Made by a program: the position numbers and the translations under genes. Of a DNA stretch of 13,044 nt, positions 6,461 through 13,044 are shown in pieces. Each line of letters opens with the position of its first letter. Positions within the stretch are counted from its first letter, which is position 1. The stretch spans positions 1-13,044 of the forward strand of contig JAADCO010000143.1 of NCBI GenBank assembly GCA_013154385.1. The letters run 5' to 3'. Below the pieces are notes generated by a model. It ran no database searches. It was not told the DNA's origin and saw nothing but the letters and a program-made list of their open reading frames with translations. The DNA is from Thermodesulfobacteriota bacterium (GTDB taxonomy: Bacteria > Desulfobacterota > Thermodesulfobacteria > Thermodesulfobacteriales > Thermodesulfatatoraceae).

Positions 6461-7999
6461 TCAGGAAATGAGGATCATCCCGGCGGGCAAAAAGAGGCGA
6501 AAGATCGTCCCGTTGGAAAGCGGCTTTATCTCTATCTTTCCGCCCCAGGCGCTCACCAGGCTGTGGACCACGGAAAGCCCGAGGCCCGTGCCCTCGGACT
6601 TGGTGGTAAAAAATGGTTCAAAGATGTGGGGGAGGATCTCCTCGGGAATTCCCCCGGCGTCATCCTGGATTTCGAGCACGCCGTACTCGTCTTCCAGGTC
6701 GAAGGAGACGCGGAGATTGAGCGGACCGGAGGAAGCCTCGATGGCGTTAAGGCAGAGATTGAGGAGCACCTGCTTGAAGCGACCGGGCTCCACCAAGAGG
6801 CGCAGGTTCGGGGGGAGGTTGATCTCAAAGGAGAAGCAGCACTCCGGATGGCCGATCTTGAGCTCTTCGTAGATTTCCTCGAGGAGTTCGACGAGGGGGA
6901 TCTCGCGGGCCTCGCCCTGCGTGGGGCGCGCGAAGAGCAGGAAGTCCGAGACCAGCTTGTCGAGACGGCGACTTTCGCGGTCAAGTATCCTTACCAGGCG
7001 TTCCCCTTCGGGCCGGACCAACTTGTTTTCCTTGAGCAGTTCCACGGCGCCGTAGATGGAAGCCAGCGGGTTCTTGATCTCGTGCACCAAACCCGAGGCC
7101 ATGGTCCCCAGGGCCGCGAGGTGTTCGGCCCTCCTCAGCCTTGCTTCCTGCTCCTTGATGCGGGTGATGTCCTGGAAGAGGAAGCCGTAACCAAAGACCT
7201 CATCCCTTTCGTCGCGCAAGGGAAAAAGGCTGTAGCCCAGATACTTCCGCTCGCCGTTGTCCAGGACCAGTTCGCACCTTTCCTGATCCTCGCAGAGGCT
7301 CAGGCCTCCGAAGAGTTCCTGGATGTGTTTCCCCTCAAGGGAATGCCCGAGGATCTCCTCGGCCCGCTTGTTGGCCGAGATGATGAGCCCCCGAAGGTCG
7401 GTGATGATGAGCCCCGAGGCCAGGGAGCGCAAGATGTGCCGATGGAGCTCCTCCACGCGGAAGAGGGCCGCTTCGGTCTCCGCGGCCCGGCGTTTGGTGT
7501 GCGCGAGCTCGTCTGCCAGACGCAGGGCGAGGAAACCCGAAACCCCCATGGCCCCCAGGGAGACGAAGAAGGGCAACAACGACTGGGAGTCAATGGCTAC
7601 GCGGGGGGATTGCAACCAATAGATGCTCGAATAGGCCAAAAGACACGAAAGGATGAAGAAATCCGCGCGGCGGTGCCCCAGATGAAGGCTCGCCACGAAG
7701 ATGAAGAGGGGATAGAGGAAGACAAAGGGGCTCTCCCTGCCGCCCGTGCCCAGGATGAGGGCGTTTACCAGTACGAAGTCGGCGATGAGCTCGAAGTAAA
7801 TGACCTTGGACCAGGAAAAGCGCCTGGCCAGCCAGAAGACGAGGCCCGTCTCCAGCCAGAAGAGGATGAAGATCAGCCCCAGACGGGGTTCGAGGAAGCT
7901 GTCGTGCTTGAAGGAGATGAGCCAGAAGATGGTCCCGACCAGGAGGAGGAACAGCCGCAAGTACTGGAACCTGATCTGGGTCCGGGCGTCAACGTTCAT
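6461..7999 (-). CDS. pilS: PilS-like sensor histidine kinase (six membrane helices, PAS, HisKA, HATPase)
   Basis: The 512-residue inner-membrane sensor kinase pairs with the upstream response regulator. Six hydrophobic segments (about 12-30, 39-57, 67-83, 91-107, 112-129, 141-161) match the PilS-type sensor. They are followed by a short linker helix, a PAS domain (about 185-280, SLASGLIITDLRGLIISAN start) and the transmitter: the H box LVHEIKNPLASI with His306, N box LLNLCLNAIEAS (Asn418), DDAGG (446-450), FEPFFTTK (460-467) and GTGLGL (470-475). All catalytic motifs are intact. The ATG at 7999 overlaps the pilR stop as ATGA; an in-frame extension inside pilR is a shadow. PilS/PilR pairs control type IV pilin transcription through sigma-54. 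No pilus gene is in this window, so the target set here is inferred from family resemblance. Confidence 0.85.
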   Translation of the reverse strand: MNVDARTQIRFQYLRLFLLLVGTIFWLISFKHDSFLEPRLGLIFILFWLETGLVFWLARRFSWSKVIYFELIADFVLVNALILGTGGRESPFVFLYPLFIFVASLHLGHRRADFFILSCLLAYSSIYWLQSPRVAIDSQSLLPFFVSLGAMGVSGFLALRLADELAHTKRRAAETEAALFRVEELHRHILRSLASGLIITDLRGLIISANKRAEEILGHSLEGKHIQELFGGLSLCEDQERCELVLDNGERKYLGYSLFPLRDERDEVFGYGFLFQDITRIKEQEARLRRAEHLAALGTMASGLVHEIKNPLASIYGAVELLKENKLVRPEGERLVRILDRESRRLDKLVSDFLLFARPTQGEAREIPLVELLEEIYEELKIGHPECCFSFEINLPPNLRLLVEPGRFKQVLLNLCLNAIEASSGPLNLRVSFDLEDEYGVLEIQDDAGGIPEEILPHIFEPFFTTKSEGTGLGLSVVHSLVSAWGGKIEIKPLSNGTIFRLFLPAGMILIS

Positions 8000-9360
8000 G
8001 AGAGACCATATTTCGCCAGGCGATAACGGAAGGAGCGGAAGTTGAGACCGAGCAACTTGGCGGCTTCGGTCTTGTTCCCGTGGGTCCGGGCCAGGGCCTG
8101 CTTGAGGAGAGAGACCTCTATCTGGGCCAGGAAATCCTCGAGATTGAGGCCCTCTTCGGGAAGCTCCACCTCGAAGCCGTCTTTCTTCTTTTCCTTGGGC
8201 CGGCGGTTGCAAAGGGTGAGGCTCTCCGGAAGGATGAGAGGCCCTGACTCAAGTGCAACCGAACGCTCGATGATGTTTTCGAGCTCGCGCACGTTTCCCG
8301 GAAAGTCGTATTCCATCAGGGCCTTGAGGGCGAAGTCGGAGATGCCCTCGATCTTTTTTCCCATCTTGGCCGCGTACTTCCGCAGGAAATGGTCCACCAG
8401 GATGGGGATGTCCTCCTTGCGCTCCCGAAGCGGAGGGAGGACGAGGGAGATGACGTTCAGCCGATAGAAGAGGTCCTCCCGGAAGTTTCCGGCGAGCACC
8501 TCGGCCTCGAGATCCCGGTTGGTGGCGGAGATGATGCGCACGTCCACCTGGATCTCCTGGGTGGAACCCAGGGGCATGATGGTCTTTTCCTGGACCACCC
8601 TCAGGAGCTTCACCTGGAGCTCAGGCGGAAGCTCGCCCACCTCGTCGAGGAAGATGGTGCCCTCGTGGGCCTGGAGGAAGAGGCCCGGTTTGTCCTTCGT
8701 GGCCCCGGTGAAGGCCCCCTTTACGTAACCGAAGAGCTCTGATTCCAGGAGATTGGGCGGAATGCCCCCGCAATTGACCACGACGAAGGGCTTGTCGCGC
8801 CGGGGAGAGAGCTGATGGATGGCCCGGGCGATCAGCTCCTTGCCCGTACCCGATTCGCCGGTAATGAGGACGTTTGAAGGGGCCTCGGCCACGCGGGGGA
8901 GCATCTCGAAGATGCGCCGCATGGCCGGACTGTGCCCGATAATGCCCAGGAAGTCCGTCTCCCCCAGGGGGGTGGTCTGTTCCTTGACGTGTCTGTCGAG
9001 GGCCTTGCGGATGAGGTTGCGCAGGTCTTCCAGCTTGAAGGGCTTGGAGACGTAGTCAAAGGCCCCTTCCCTCTTGGCCTCCACCGCGGAGTCCAGAGAG
9101 GCGTAGGCCGTGATCATGATCACCGGCAGATGGAGCCCCTTGCGACGCAACTCGCGCAGGAACGAGATGCCGTCGAGTTTGGGCATCCGAATATCGGCGA
9201 GAACCAGATCAACGGGGAGGCGCTCGAGGAGATTAAGGGCCTCTTCCCCGTCGCCGGCAGTCACCACCTGATAGCCGTCCTTGGAGAGAAAGATCTCCAA
9301 GAACTCTCTCAGGCTGGTGTCGTCGTCCACAATGAGGATATGGGCTTCTTGGGGGGCCAT
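7996..9360 (-). CDS. pilR: PilR-like sigma-54-dependent response regulator (NtrC family)
   Basis: The 454-residue product has three domains. The receiver (1-120) has the acidic cluster DDD (12-14), phosphoacceptor Asp56 in ADIRMP and Lys107 in VSKPF. The AAA+ domain (about 138-370) has Walker A GESGTGKE (168-175), GAFTGA (215-220), which contacts sigma-54, and Walker B FLDEVGEL around Asp239-Glu240. The Fis-type helix-turn-helix is at the C-terminus (GNKTEAAKLLGLNFRSFRYR), close to the PilR type. It is expected to activate sigma-54 promoters when phosphorylated by the adjacent kinase. The ATG at 9360 is chosen because AGGAGG lies five bases upstream; a TTG six codons earlier lacks such support. 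The stop overlaps pilS by ATGA. The 49-base gap to the mutT-like gene shows no terminator. Confidence 0.9.
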   Translation of the reverse strand: MAPQEAHILIVDDDTSLREFLEIFLSKDGYQVVTAGDGEEALNLLERLPVDLVLADIRMPKLDGISFLRELRRKGLHLPVIMITAYASLDSAVEAKREGAFDYVSKPFKLEDLRNLIRKALDRHVKEQTTPLGETDFLGIIGHSPAMRRIFEMLPRVAEAPSNVLITGESGTGKELIARAIHQLSPRRDKPFVVVNCGGIPPNLLESELFGYVKGAFTGATKDKPGLFLQAHEGTIFLDEVGELPPELQVKLLRVVQEKTIMPLGSTQEIQVDVRIISATNRDLEAEVLAGNFREDLFYRLNVISLVLPPLRERKEDIPILVDHFLRKYAAKMGKKIEGISDFALKALMEYDFPGNVRELENIIERSVALESGPLILPESLTLCNRRPKEKKKDGFEVELPEEGLNLEDFLAQIEVSLLKQALARTHGNKTEAAKLLGLNFRSFRYRLAKYGLS

Positions 9361-9409
9361 CCCAACCTCCTGCCACAACTTTCGGCCCCCCTATGAGCCG
9401 TCTTGAAAA

Positions 9410-9808
9410 TCAGGAGTTTTTCAGGACCTTCCCCTTGATAACGGACCAGAGCTTCCGGTCCGCAGGGGCCAGCGGCAGGTCGTCTATCTCGTGCGGCAAG
9501 AACCAGGAAAGCGTCTGCCCCTCGAGGGGGCGGGGTTCGCCCTGGATCGCGGTCTCGTAACACAAGAGCCGGATGTACACCTCCGGATACCGATGCTCAA
9601 CCTCGGCGAGAAGGCGGCCTACTTCGGCTTCCACGCCCAGCTCTTCCTTTATTTCCCGCCTGAGCGCCTCTTCCGGGCTCTCCCCCTCCTCGAGCTTTCC
9701 CCCGGGAAACTCCCACAACCCGCCGCGGAGCTTTCCCTCCGGACGCCTGGCCAGCAGGATGCGCGAATCGCGCTGGATGAAGGCCGAAACCACGGGAAAG
9801 GGCCTCAT
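9410..9808 (-). CDS. MutT-like Nudix hydrolase (probable (d)NTP pyrophosphohydrolase)
   Basis: The product is 132 residues, the normal MutT length. It has a complete Nudix box at residues 37-59 (G-x5-E-x7-REUxEExGU, with Gly37, Glu43, Arg51-Glu52 and Glu55-Glu56), preceded by LWEFPGGK, typical of MutT/CTP-pyrophosphohydrolase members. These enzymes hydrolyse oxidised or non-standard nucleoside triphosphates to the monophosphate. The exact substrate (8-oxo-dGTP or another nucleotide) cannot be read from the sequence. The ATG at 9808 overlaps the purB stop as ATGA, so it is translationally coupled to a purine biosynthesis gene. A longer in-frame start inside purB is unnecessary because MRPFPVVSAF is already a full Nudix N-terminus. 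Confidence 0.88.
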   Translation of the reverse strand: MRPFPVVSAFIQRDSRILLARRPEGKLRGGLWEFPGGKLEEGESPEEALRREIKEELGVEAEVGRLLAEVEHRYPEVYIRLLCYETAIQGEPRPLEGQTLSWFLPHEIDDLPLAPADRKLWSVIKGKVLKNS

Positions 9809-11127
9809 CCGAAGACCCTCCGAAAGATGGTGTCCACGTGGCGCAGATAGTGCTTGAGATCGAAGATCTTTTCGAGTTCCTCCCGGCTCAGATGTTTGGT
9901 GATGTCCGGATCGGAGAAGACGACCTCCCGGAAGGTCTTTTGCGGATCCTCCCACACCTCCATGGCGCGCCGCTGCACCAGCACGTAGGCCTCCTGCCGC
10001 GGGAGACCCTTCTCCGTAAGGGCGAGCAGCAAGGGCTGGGAATAGATCAGGCCCCGCAGGAGGTTGAGGTTCTTTTCCATTCGCTCCGGATAGACCACGA
10101 GCTTGTCGAGCATCCCCGTCAGGCGGCGCAACATGAAGTCCGCCGCGGTGGTGGCGTCGGGCACGATCACGCGTTCCACGGAGGAATGGCTGATGTCCCT
10201 TTCGTGCCAGAGGGCGTCGTTTTCCAGCGCCGGGAAGAGATAGCCGCGCACGAGCCGCGCCAGGCCGCAGAGGTTCTCGGAAAGGATGGGGTTCCTCTTG
10301 TGCGGCATGGCCGAGGAGCCCTTTTGCCCCTTGTGGAAATACTCTTCCGCCTCGAGGACCTCCGTCCGTTGCAGATGCCGGATCTCCGTGGCGATCTTTT
10401 CCACGGTGCCGGCGAGCACGGCCAGGGCCGCCATATACTCGGCGTAGCGATCACGCTGGATGACCTGGTTGGACACGGGGGCAGGCTTTAACCCCATCTT
10501 CTCGCACACGTAGGCCTCCACCTCGGGCTCCACGTGGGCAAACGTGCCCACGGCGCCGGAGATCTTTCCGTAGGAAATGGTCTCGAGGGCGGCTTCAAGG
10601 CGCCTCTTGTTCCGGCGCATCTCCTCGAACCAGAGCGCGAACTTGAGGCCAAAGGTGATGGGTTCGGCGTGGATCCCGTGGGTGCGGCCGATCATCACCG
10701 TGTCCTTGTGTTCGAAGGCCCGGCGCTTGAGGACCTCGAGAAGGTCGTCCACGTCTTCGAGGATGATCTCCATGGCCCTCTTCATGAGCCAGGCCATGGC
10801 GGTGTCGAGCATATCCGAAGAGGTCATGCCCAGGTGGAGATAGCGCCCCTCGGGGCCGATGAGGCGCTCGAGATAGGTGAGAAAGGCGATGACGTCGTGG
10901 CGGGTCTCCTTTTCGATCTCTTCGACCTGCGCCACGTCTTCGGGGCGAAAGCCCTCTTCCAAGAGGTGCTTCGTCTTTTCCCGGATCTTTTCCACGGCTT
11001 CCTGAGGGATACGGCCGAGCTTTGCCCAGGCCTCACACGCCAAGACTTCCACCATCAACCAAGCCCGGAGTTTCTCTTCCGGGCTCCAGAGTTTGGCCAT
11101 CACGGGTCGGGTATAACGAGGAATCAT
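9805..11127 (-). CDS. purB: Adenylosuccinate lyase PurB
   Basis: This soluble enzyme of de novo purine synthesis splits SAICAR to AICAR and adenylosuccinate to AMP, releasing fumarate each time. The 440-residue product is the short (Bacillus-like) form. The fumarase/aspartase superfamily motifs are clear: TSSDMLDT (102-109), GRTHGIHAEP (147-156) with the conserved His, and the mobile signature loop SSAMPHKRNP (271-280) holding the catalytic Ser. The N-terminus MIPRYTRPVMAKLWS is typical. The ATG at 11127 has AAGGAGG six bases upstream. That ribosome binding site is entirely contained in the 3' arm of a 13-bp leader stem, suggesting control at initiation. The gene heads a unit with the Nudix gene and the PilR/PilS pair. 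Confidence 0.97.
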   Translation of the reverse strand: MIPRYTRPVMAKLWSPEEKLRAWLMVEVLACEAWAKLGRIPQEAVEKIREKTKHLLEEGFRPEDVAQVEEIEKETRHDVIAFLTYLERLIGPEGRYLHLGMTSSDMLDTAMAWLMKRAMEIILEDVDDLLEVLKRRAFEHKDTVMIGRTHGIHAEPITFGLKFALWFEEMRRNKRRLEAALETISYGKISGAVGTFAHVEPEVEAYVCEKMGLKPAPVSNQVIQRDRYAEYMAALAVLAGTVEKIATEIRHLQRTEVLEAEEYFHKGQKGSSAMPHKRNPILSENLCGLARLVRGYLFPALENDALWHERDISHSSVERVIVPDATTAADFMLRRLTGMLDKLVVYPERMEKNLNLLRGLIYSQPLLLALTEKGLPRQEAYVLVQRRAMEVWEDPQKTFREVVFSDPDITKHLSREELEKIFDLKHYLRHVDTIFRRVFG

Positions 11128-11178
11128 GGGCGTCCTCCTTGCTGGTTTGCATCTCTTTAAAACACAAGAAGGACGCCC
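11128..11178 (-). promoter_or_regulatory. purB leader hairpin that sequesters the Shine-Dalgarno sequence
   Basis: On the minus strand GGGCGTCCTTCTT (11178-11166) pairs with AAGGAGGACGCCC (11140-11128), 13 consecutive pairs including one G-U, around a 25-base loop. The 3' arm holds the whole purB ribosome binding site and touches the start codon. There is no U-tract, so it is not a simple terminator. Pairing is seen directly; a regulatory role is inferred. Confidence 0.6.
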
Positions 11179-11195
11179 GGTGAAGGGGATGGAGG

Positions 11196-12104
11196 TTAGA
11201 GGTTAGACACCAGTTCAGGGGAAAATTCTTTGTGATGGAAATCCGTGCCGAAAAAGTAGCGCCCGAAGAACCTCTTGAAGGACATTTCCATGGAATCCCA
11301 GGCGCCGGTGCGATGGATGTAGAACTCCTGAAAGATGGCGGCGCTCATGTTGATGGGTTTGATGAGCTCCAGGAGATCCGTCAGCTCGCCGTGCTCGGTG
11401 AAAAAGTTGTAGAAGGCTCGACCCTCCTCGAAGTGTTCGTAAGCCTTGCGAAACTCCTCCTTGGCCGTGGTGAGATCGAGATGTTCCAAGATGGCCGGGG
11501 CATTTTGCAACTTGTGATAGACCTTTTCCGGACCTACCGGCTGAAAGAGCAATATCTTTTCGTAGAAGAAGGCGTGCTTCTGATTGATGGAGATGACGAT
11601 ATCCGTCACACCCATGCTTACGGCATAGCGATAAAGAAGACGAAAGATGTAGAAGAGTCCGTTGTGGTGATGAAAAGGTGAATAATTGTTTTTGGCTGCC
11701 AGACAGGTAAACTCCGCCAAACGCCTACCTTCCCGCCGTAGAGCATCTATTTCTTCTTTGTAAATAAAATCACTAGGAAGACCCAAATCGGAATCCAAGA
11801 CAAGGGTGGCCGTACTCATGATTTCACCTGTCTCTGCATTGCGGGCGATGCAGATCCTACTTTTCGGAAGGGCTTGATAAGGCGTGAGATAAAGGCGAGC
11901 TGGATTTTCCGGGATCAAGCCGGCTTTGTGATATCTTTCGTAAAGTAGTGCGAATGCATCCTCGAAATCTTTGGGGCGGCGATAACAGAACCTAGTTTGG
12001 ACTCTGTTTTCGTTTAAAACTTGGAGGACGTTGTAACGAAGAAGATACCTTCTCCTGGCCCATGCATCATTGGAAGAAGCTTGCGTTTTAGGACCTAAAT
12101 ACAT
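11196..12104 (-). CDS. FeeM-type N-acyl amino acid synthase / PEP-CTERM-exosortase-associated acyltransferase
   Basis: The 302-residue protein resembles the GNAT-fold FeeM family, whose known members join an acyl chain from acyl-ACP to an amino acid and whose relatives occur in PEP-CTERM/exosortase gene sets. Family features are the N-terminal QTRFCYRRPKDFEDAFALLY (36-55), a central GNAT-like core with ARNAETGEIMSTATLVLDSD (87-106), RRLAEFTCLA (127-136), and the strand-loop HAFFYEKILLFQPVGPEKVY (177-196) followed by NAPAILEHLDL (201-211). Residues from about 215 to 302 form an extension with no recognised domain. No exosortase, PEP-CTERM protein or polysaccharide gene is in the window. The gene is AT-richer than its surroundings (60-base samples: 43% GC at 12001-12060, 50% at 11701-11760, against 68% in purB at 10201-10260), suggesting different ancestry. 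The ATG at 12104 is the only reasonable start but has no close Shine-Dalgarno sequence. Confidence 0.8.
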   Translation of the reverse strand: MYLGPKTQASSNDAWARRRYLLRYNVLQVLNENRVQTRFCYRRPKDFEDAFALLYERYHKAGLIPENPARLYLTPYQALPKSRICIARNAETGEIMSTATLVLDSDLGLPSDFIYKEEIDALRREGRRLAEFTCLAAKNNYSPFHHHNGLFYIFRLLYRYAVSMGVTDIVISINQKHAFFYEKILLFQPVGPEKVYHKLQNAPAILEHLDLTTAKEEFRKAYEHFEEGRAFYNFFTEHGELTDLLELIKPINMSAAIFQEFYIHRTGAWDSMEMSFKRFFGRYFFGTDFHHKEFSPELVSNL

Positions 12105-12140
12105 GATTCTTTTGGGGGAGAATAACTCCCCTCCCCTCCT
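12105..12140 (-). promoter_or_regulatory. Structured leader of the feeM-like gene: distant Shine-Dalgarno plus hairpin
   Basis: A strong AGGAGG (12140-12135) lies 30 bases before the ATG, too far for normal initiation. Between them GGGGAG (12131-12126) and CTCCCC (12120-12115) form a 6-bp stem with a TTATT loop. If the stem forms, the effective spacing falls to about 13 bases. A second GGGGAG (12136-12131) offers an alternative pairing that would cover part of the Shine-Dalgarno sequence. Further upstream (12141-12237) the DNA is AT-rich, and I see no convincing promoter there. Confidence 0.45.
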
Positions 12141-12237
12141 TCCGTAAAATTGATGACCATTTACTTCATTTAGTCTATTTCGGAAAAAGGATAGAAAAGG
12201 TTAAGTACCGTGTGAAGCAAAAACTAAAAAATTTTTG

Positions 12238-12293
12238 CCCTCAAAAAGATTGAGGGGGAACGTTTCTTCTTATCCGAAGAACCGTTCCCCCTC
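12238..12293 (-). terminator. Terminator region after the Lon-like gene, with two overlapping hairpins
   Basis: On the minus strand a long stem pairs GAGGGGGAACG (12293-12283) with CGTTCCCCCTC (12262-12252), extended after one mismatch by TTCTTC/GAAGAA, with loop GGATAA. It is followed by AATCTTTTT. A second, smaller stem CCCTCA (12256-12251) with TGAGGG (12243-12238) reuses the last bases of the first and is followed by CAAAAATTTTTTAG. The region lies 50 bases past the Lon stop. Termination is very likely; the two stems are mutually exclusive. Confidence 0.75.
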
Positions 12294-12342
12294 TTGTCCT
12301 TACGGAGAGTAGCTCGTCAGGGACGATGGAGGAGAGAAAGGA

Positions 12343-13044
12343 TCAATCTTTCTTTTCCGACTCCTTGGCCAACTCCCTAGCTTTCTTAGCCATCTCTTCG
12401 AGCTTTTTGTTTACCAGGTAAAAGACGCTGTCCTCGGGATAGGTGCCATCGGGCTGTCTCTCTCCGGCCGGCTTTCCGGTGAGAATCTCTATGCCTTCCT
12501 CCACCCGTTCGATGGCCCAGATGTGGAACTTGCCCTCCTTTACCGCCTGGACGATCTCGTCCTTGAGCATCAGTTCCTTGACGTTGGCCTTGGGAATGAT
12601 GACTCCCTGCTCACCGGTGAAGCCCTTGGCCTTGCACACCTTGTAGAAACCTTCGATCTTCTTGGTGACACCGCCCACGGGTTGGATGTCGCCCTTCTGG
12701 CTGATCGAACCCGTGACCGCGATACCCTGCTTCAGGGGCACCCCGGAGATGGCCGAAAGGATGACGTAAAGCTCCGCCGAGGAGGCGGAATCGCCGTCTA
12801 TGAGGCTGTAGCTCTGCTCAAAGCACAGGGTGGCCGTGAGGGTGAGGGGTTTGTCCTGGGCAAAGCGCTCCCGCAGGAACCCGGAAAGGATCATCACCCC
12901 CTTGGTGTGAATCTTTCCGGACAAATCGGCCTCCCGTTCGATGTTCACCACCCCTTCCTTGCCCATGGAGATGTTGGCCGTGATCCGGGTGGGACGACCG
13001 AAGGTGTAGTCGCCCAGGTCGTAGATGGAGAGCCCGTTTATGCT
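12343..13044 (-). CDS. Lon-family (LonB-like) ATP-dependent protease, C-terminal proteolytic domain (start outside window)
   Basis: The last 233 residues of a Lon-type protease are present; the ATPase part lies beyond base 13044, and the frame is open to the window edge. The visible part begins SINGLSIYDLGDYTFGRP and continues through NIEREADLSGKIHTKGV, typical of LonB-like proteins whose N-terminal half is an AAA_32-type ATPase. The catalytic Ser lies in IDGDSASSAEL (Ser codon 12789-12787) and the partner Lys in PVGGVTKKIEGF (second Lys, 12660-12658), so the dyad is intact. After the protease domain there is a Lys/Glu-rich tail of about 30 residues (VNKKLEEMAKKARELAKES) that should be helical. 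Such proteases degrade misfolded or regulatory proteins, and the substrate is unknown. The codon at 12966 is an internal Met, not the start. It is separated from the feeM-like gene by a terminator. Confidence 0.93.
   Translation of the reverse strand, partial: SINGLSIYDLGDYTFGRPTRITANISMGKEGVVNIEREADLSGKIHTKGVMILSGFLRERFAQDKPLTLTATLCFEQSYSLIDGDSASSAELYVILSAISGVPLKQGIAVTGSISQKGDIQPVGGVTKKIEGFYKVCKAKGFTGEQGVIIPKANVKELMLKDEIVQAVKEGKFHIWAIERVEEGIEILTGKPAGERQPDGTYPEDSVFYLVNKKLEEMAKKARELAKESEKKD

Noticed and set aside
6563..8026. Long plus-strand open frame (487 codons) opposite pilS
   Set aside because: The product is acidic and repetitive in composition with no recognisable domain, while the minus-strand frame has all kinase boxes.
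11194..11207. Tandem GGTTAGA repeat at the stop of the feeM-like gene
   Set aside because: There are only two copies of seven bases with no flanking inverted repeat, so it is too short to support a mobile-element scar or attachment site.
1..13044. tRNA or rRNA genes, CRISPR arrays, insertion sequences, prophage or defence genes
   Set aside because: I saw no repeat-spacer pattern, transposase, integrase, tRNA cloverleaf or rRNA-like segment; gene-free stretches are all under 300 bases.

Overview
The window looks like the chromosome of a Gram-negative, probably thermophilic bacterium of the Desulfobacterota/Thermodesulfobacteria type. The reasons are moderately high GC, dense co-oriented operons, a meso-DAP-type MurE, a PilS/PilR pair, an exosortase-associated acyltransferase and a LonB-like protease. 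That placement is an inference from gene content, not a search result. Every gene I can support lies on the minus strand, so transcription runs from high to low coordinates.

Layout in transcription order. (1) 13044-12343: C-terminal part of a Lon-family protease with an intact Ser/Lys dyad, followed by overlapping terminator-like hairpins (12293-12238). (2) 12104-11196: a FeeM-type N-acyl amino acid synthase, the class linked to PEP-CTERM/exosortase systems. It is clearly more AT-rich than its neighbours, with a hairpin in its leader. (3) 11127-6461: purB, a MutT-like Nudix hydrolase, a PilR-like sigma-54 activator and a PilS-like kinase. The genes are tightly packed, two pairs share ATGA overlaps, and a hairpin terminator closes the unit (6423-6400). 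The purB Shine-Dalgarno sequence is buried in a 13-bp stem. (4) 6393-6221: regulatory region with a 10-bp-period array of GTGGT/GTGGA boxes just upstream of mraZ and a second, inverted pair 114 bases further upstream. (5) 6220-1: the start of the division and cell wall (dcw) cluster: mraZ, rsmH, ftsL, an ftsI-like gene, murE, murF and the beginning of mraY.

The cluster makes peptidoglycan precursors (MurE, MurF, MraY) and divisome parts (FtsL, FtsI-like), under an autoregulator (MraZ) and with a 16S rRNA methyltransferase (RsmH). The most unusual point is the FtsI position. The 460-residue protein keeps the N-terminal membrane anchor, the pedestal region, a shrunken transpeptidase fold and a C-terminal PASTA domain, but it has lost all three penicillin-binding catalytic motifs. 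It appears to be a catalytically dead FtsI pseudoenzyme in the canonical division locus. Other points worth a second look are the missing conventional start codon of rsmH, the paired MraZ-box arrays, the structured leaders of purB and feeM, and the compositionally distinct feeM gene.
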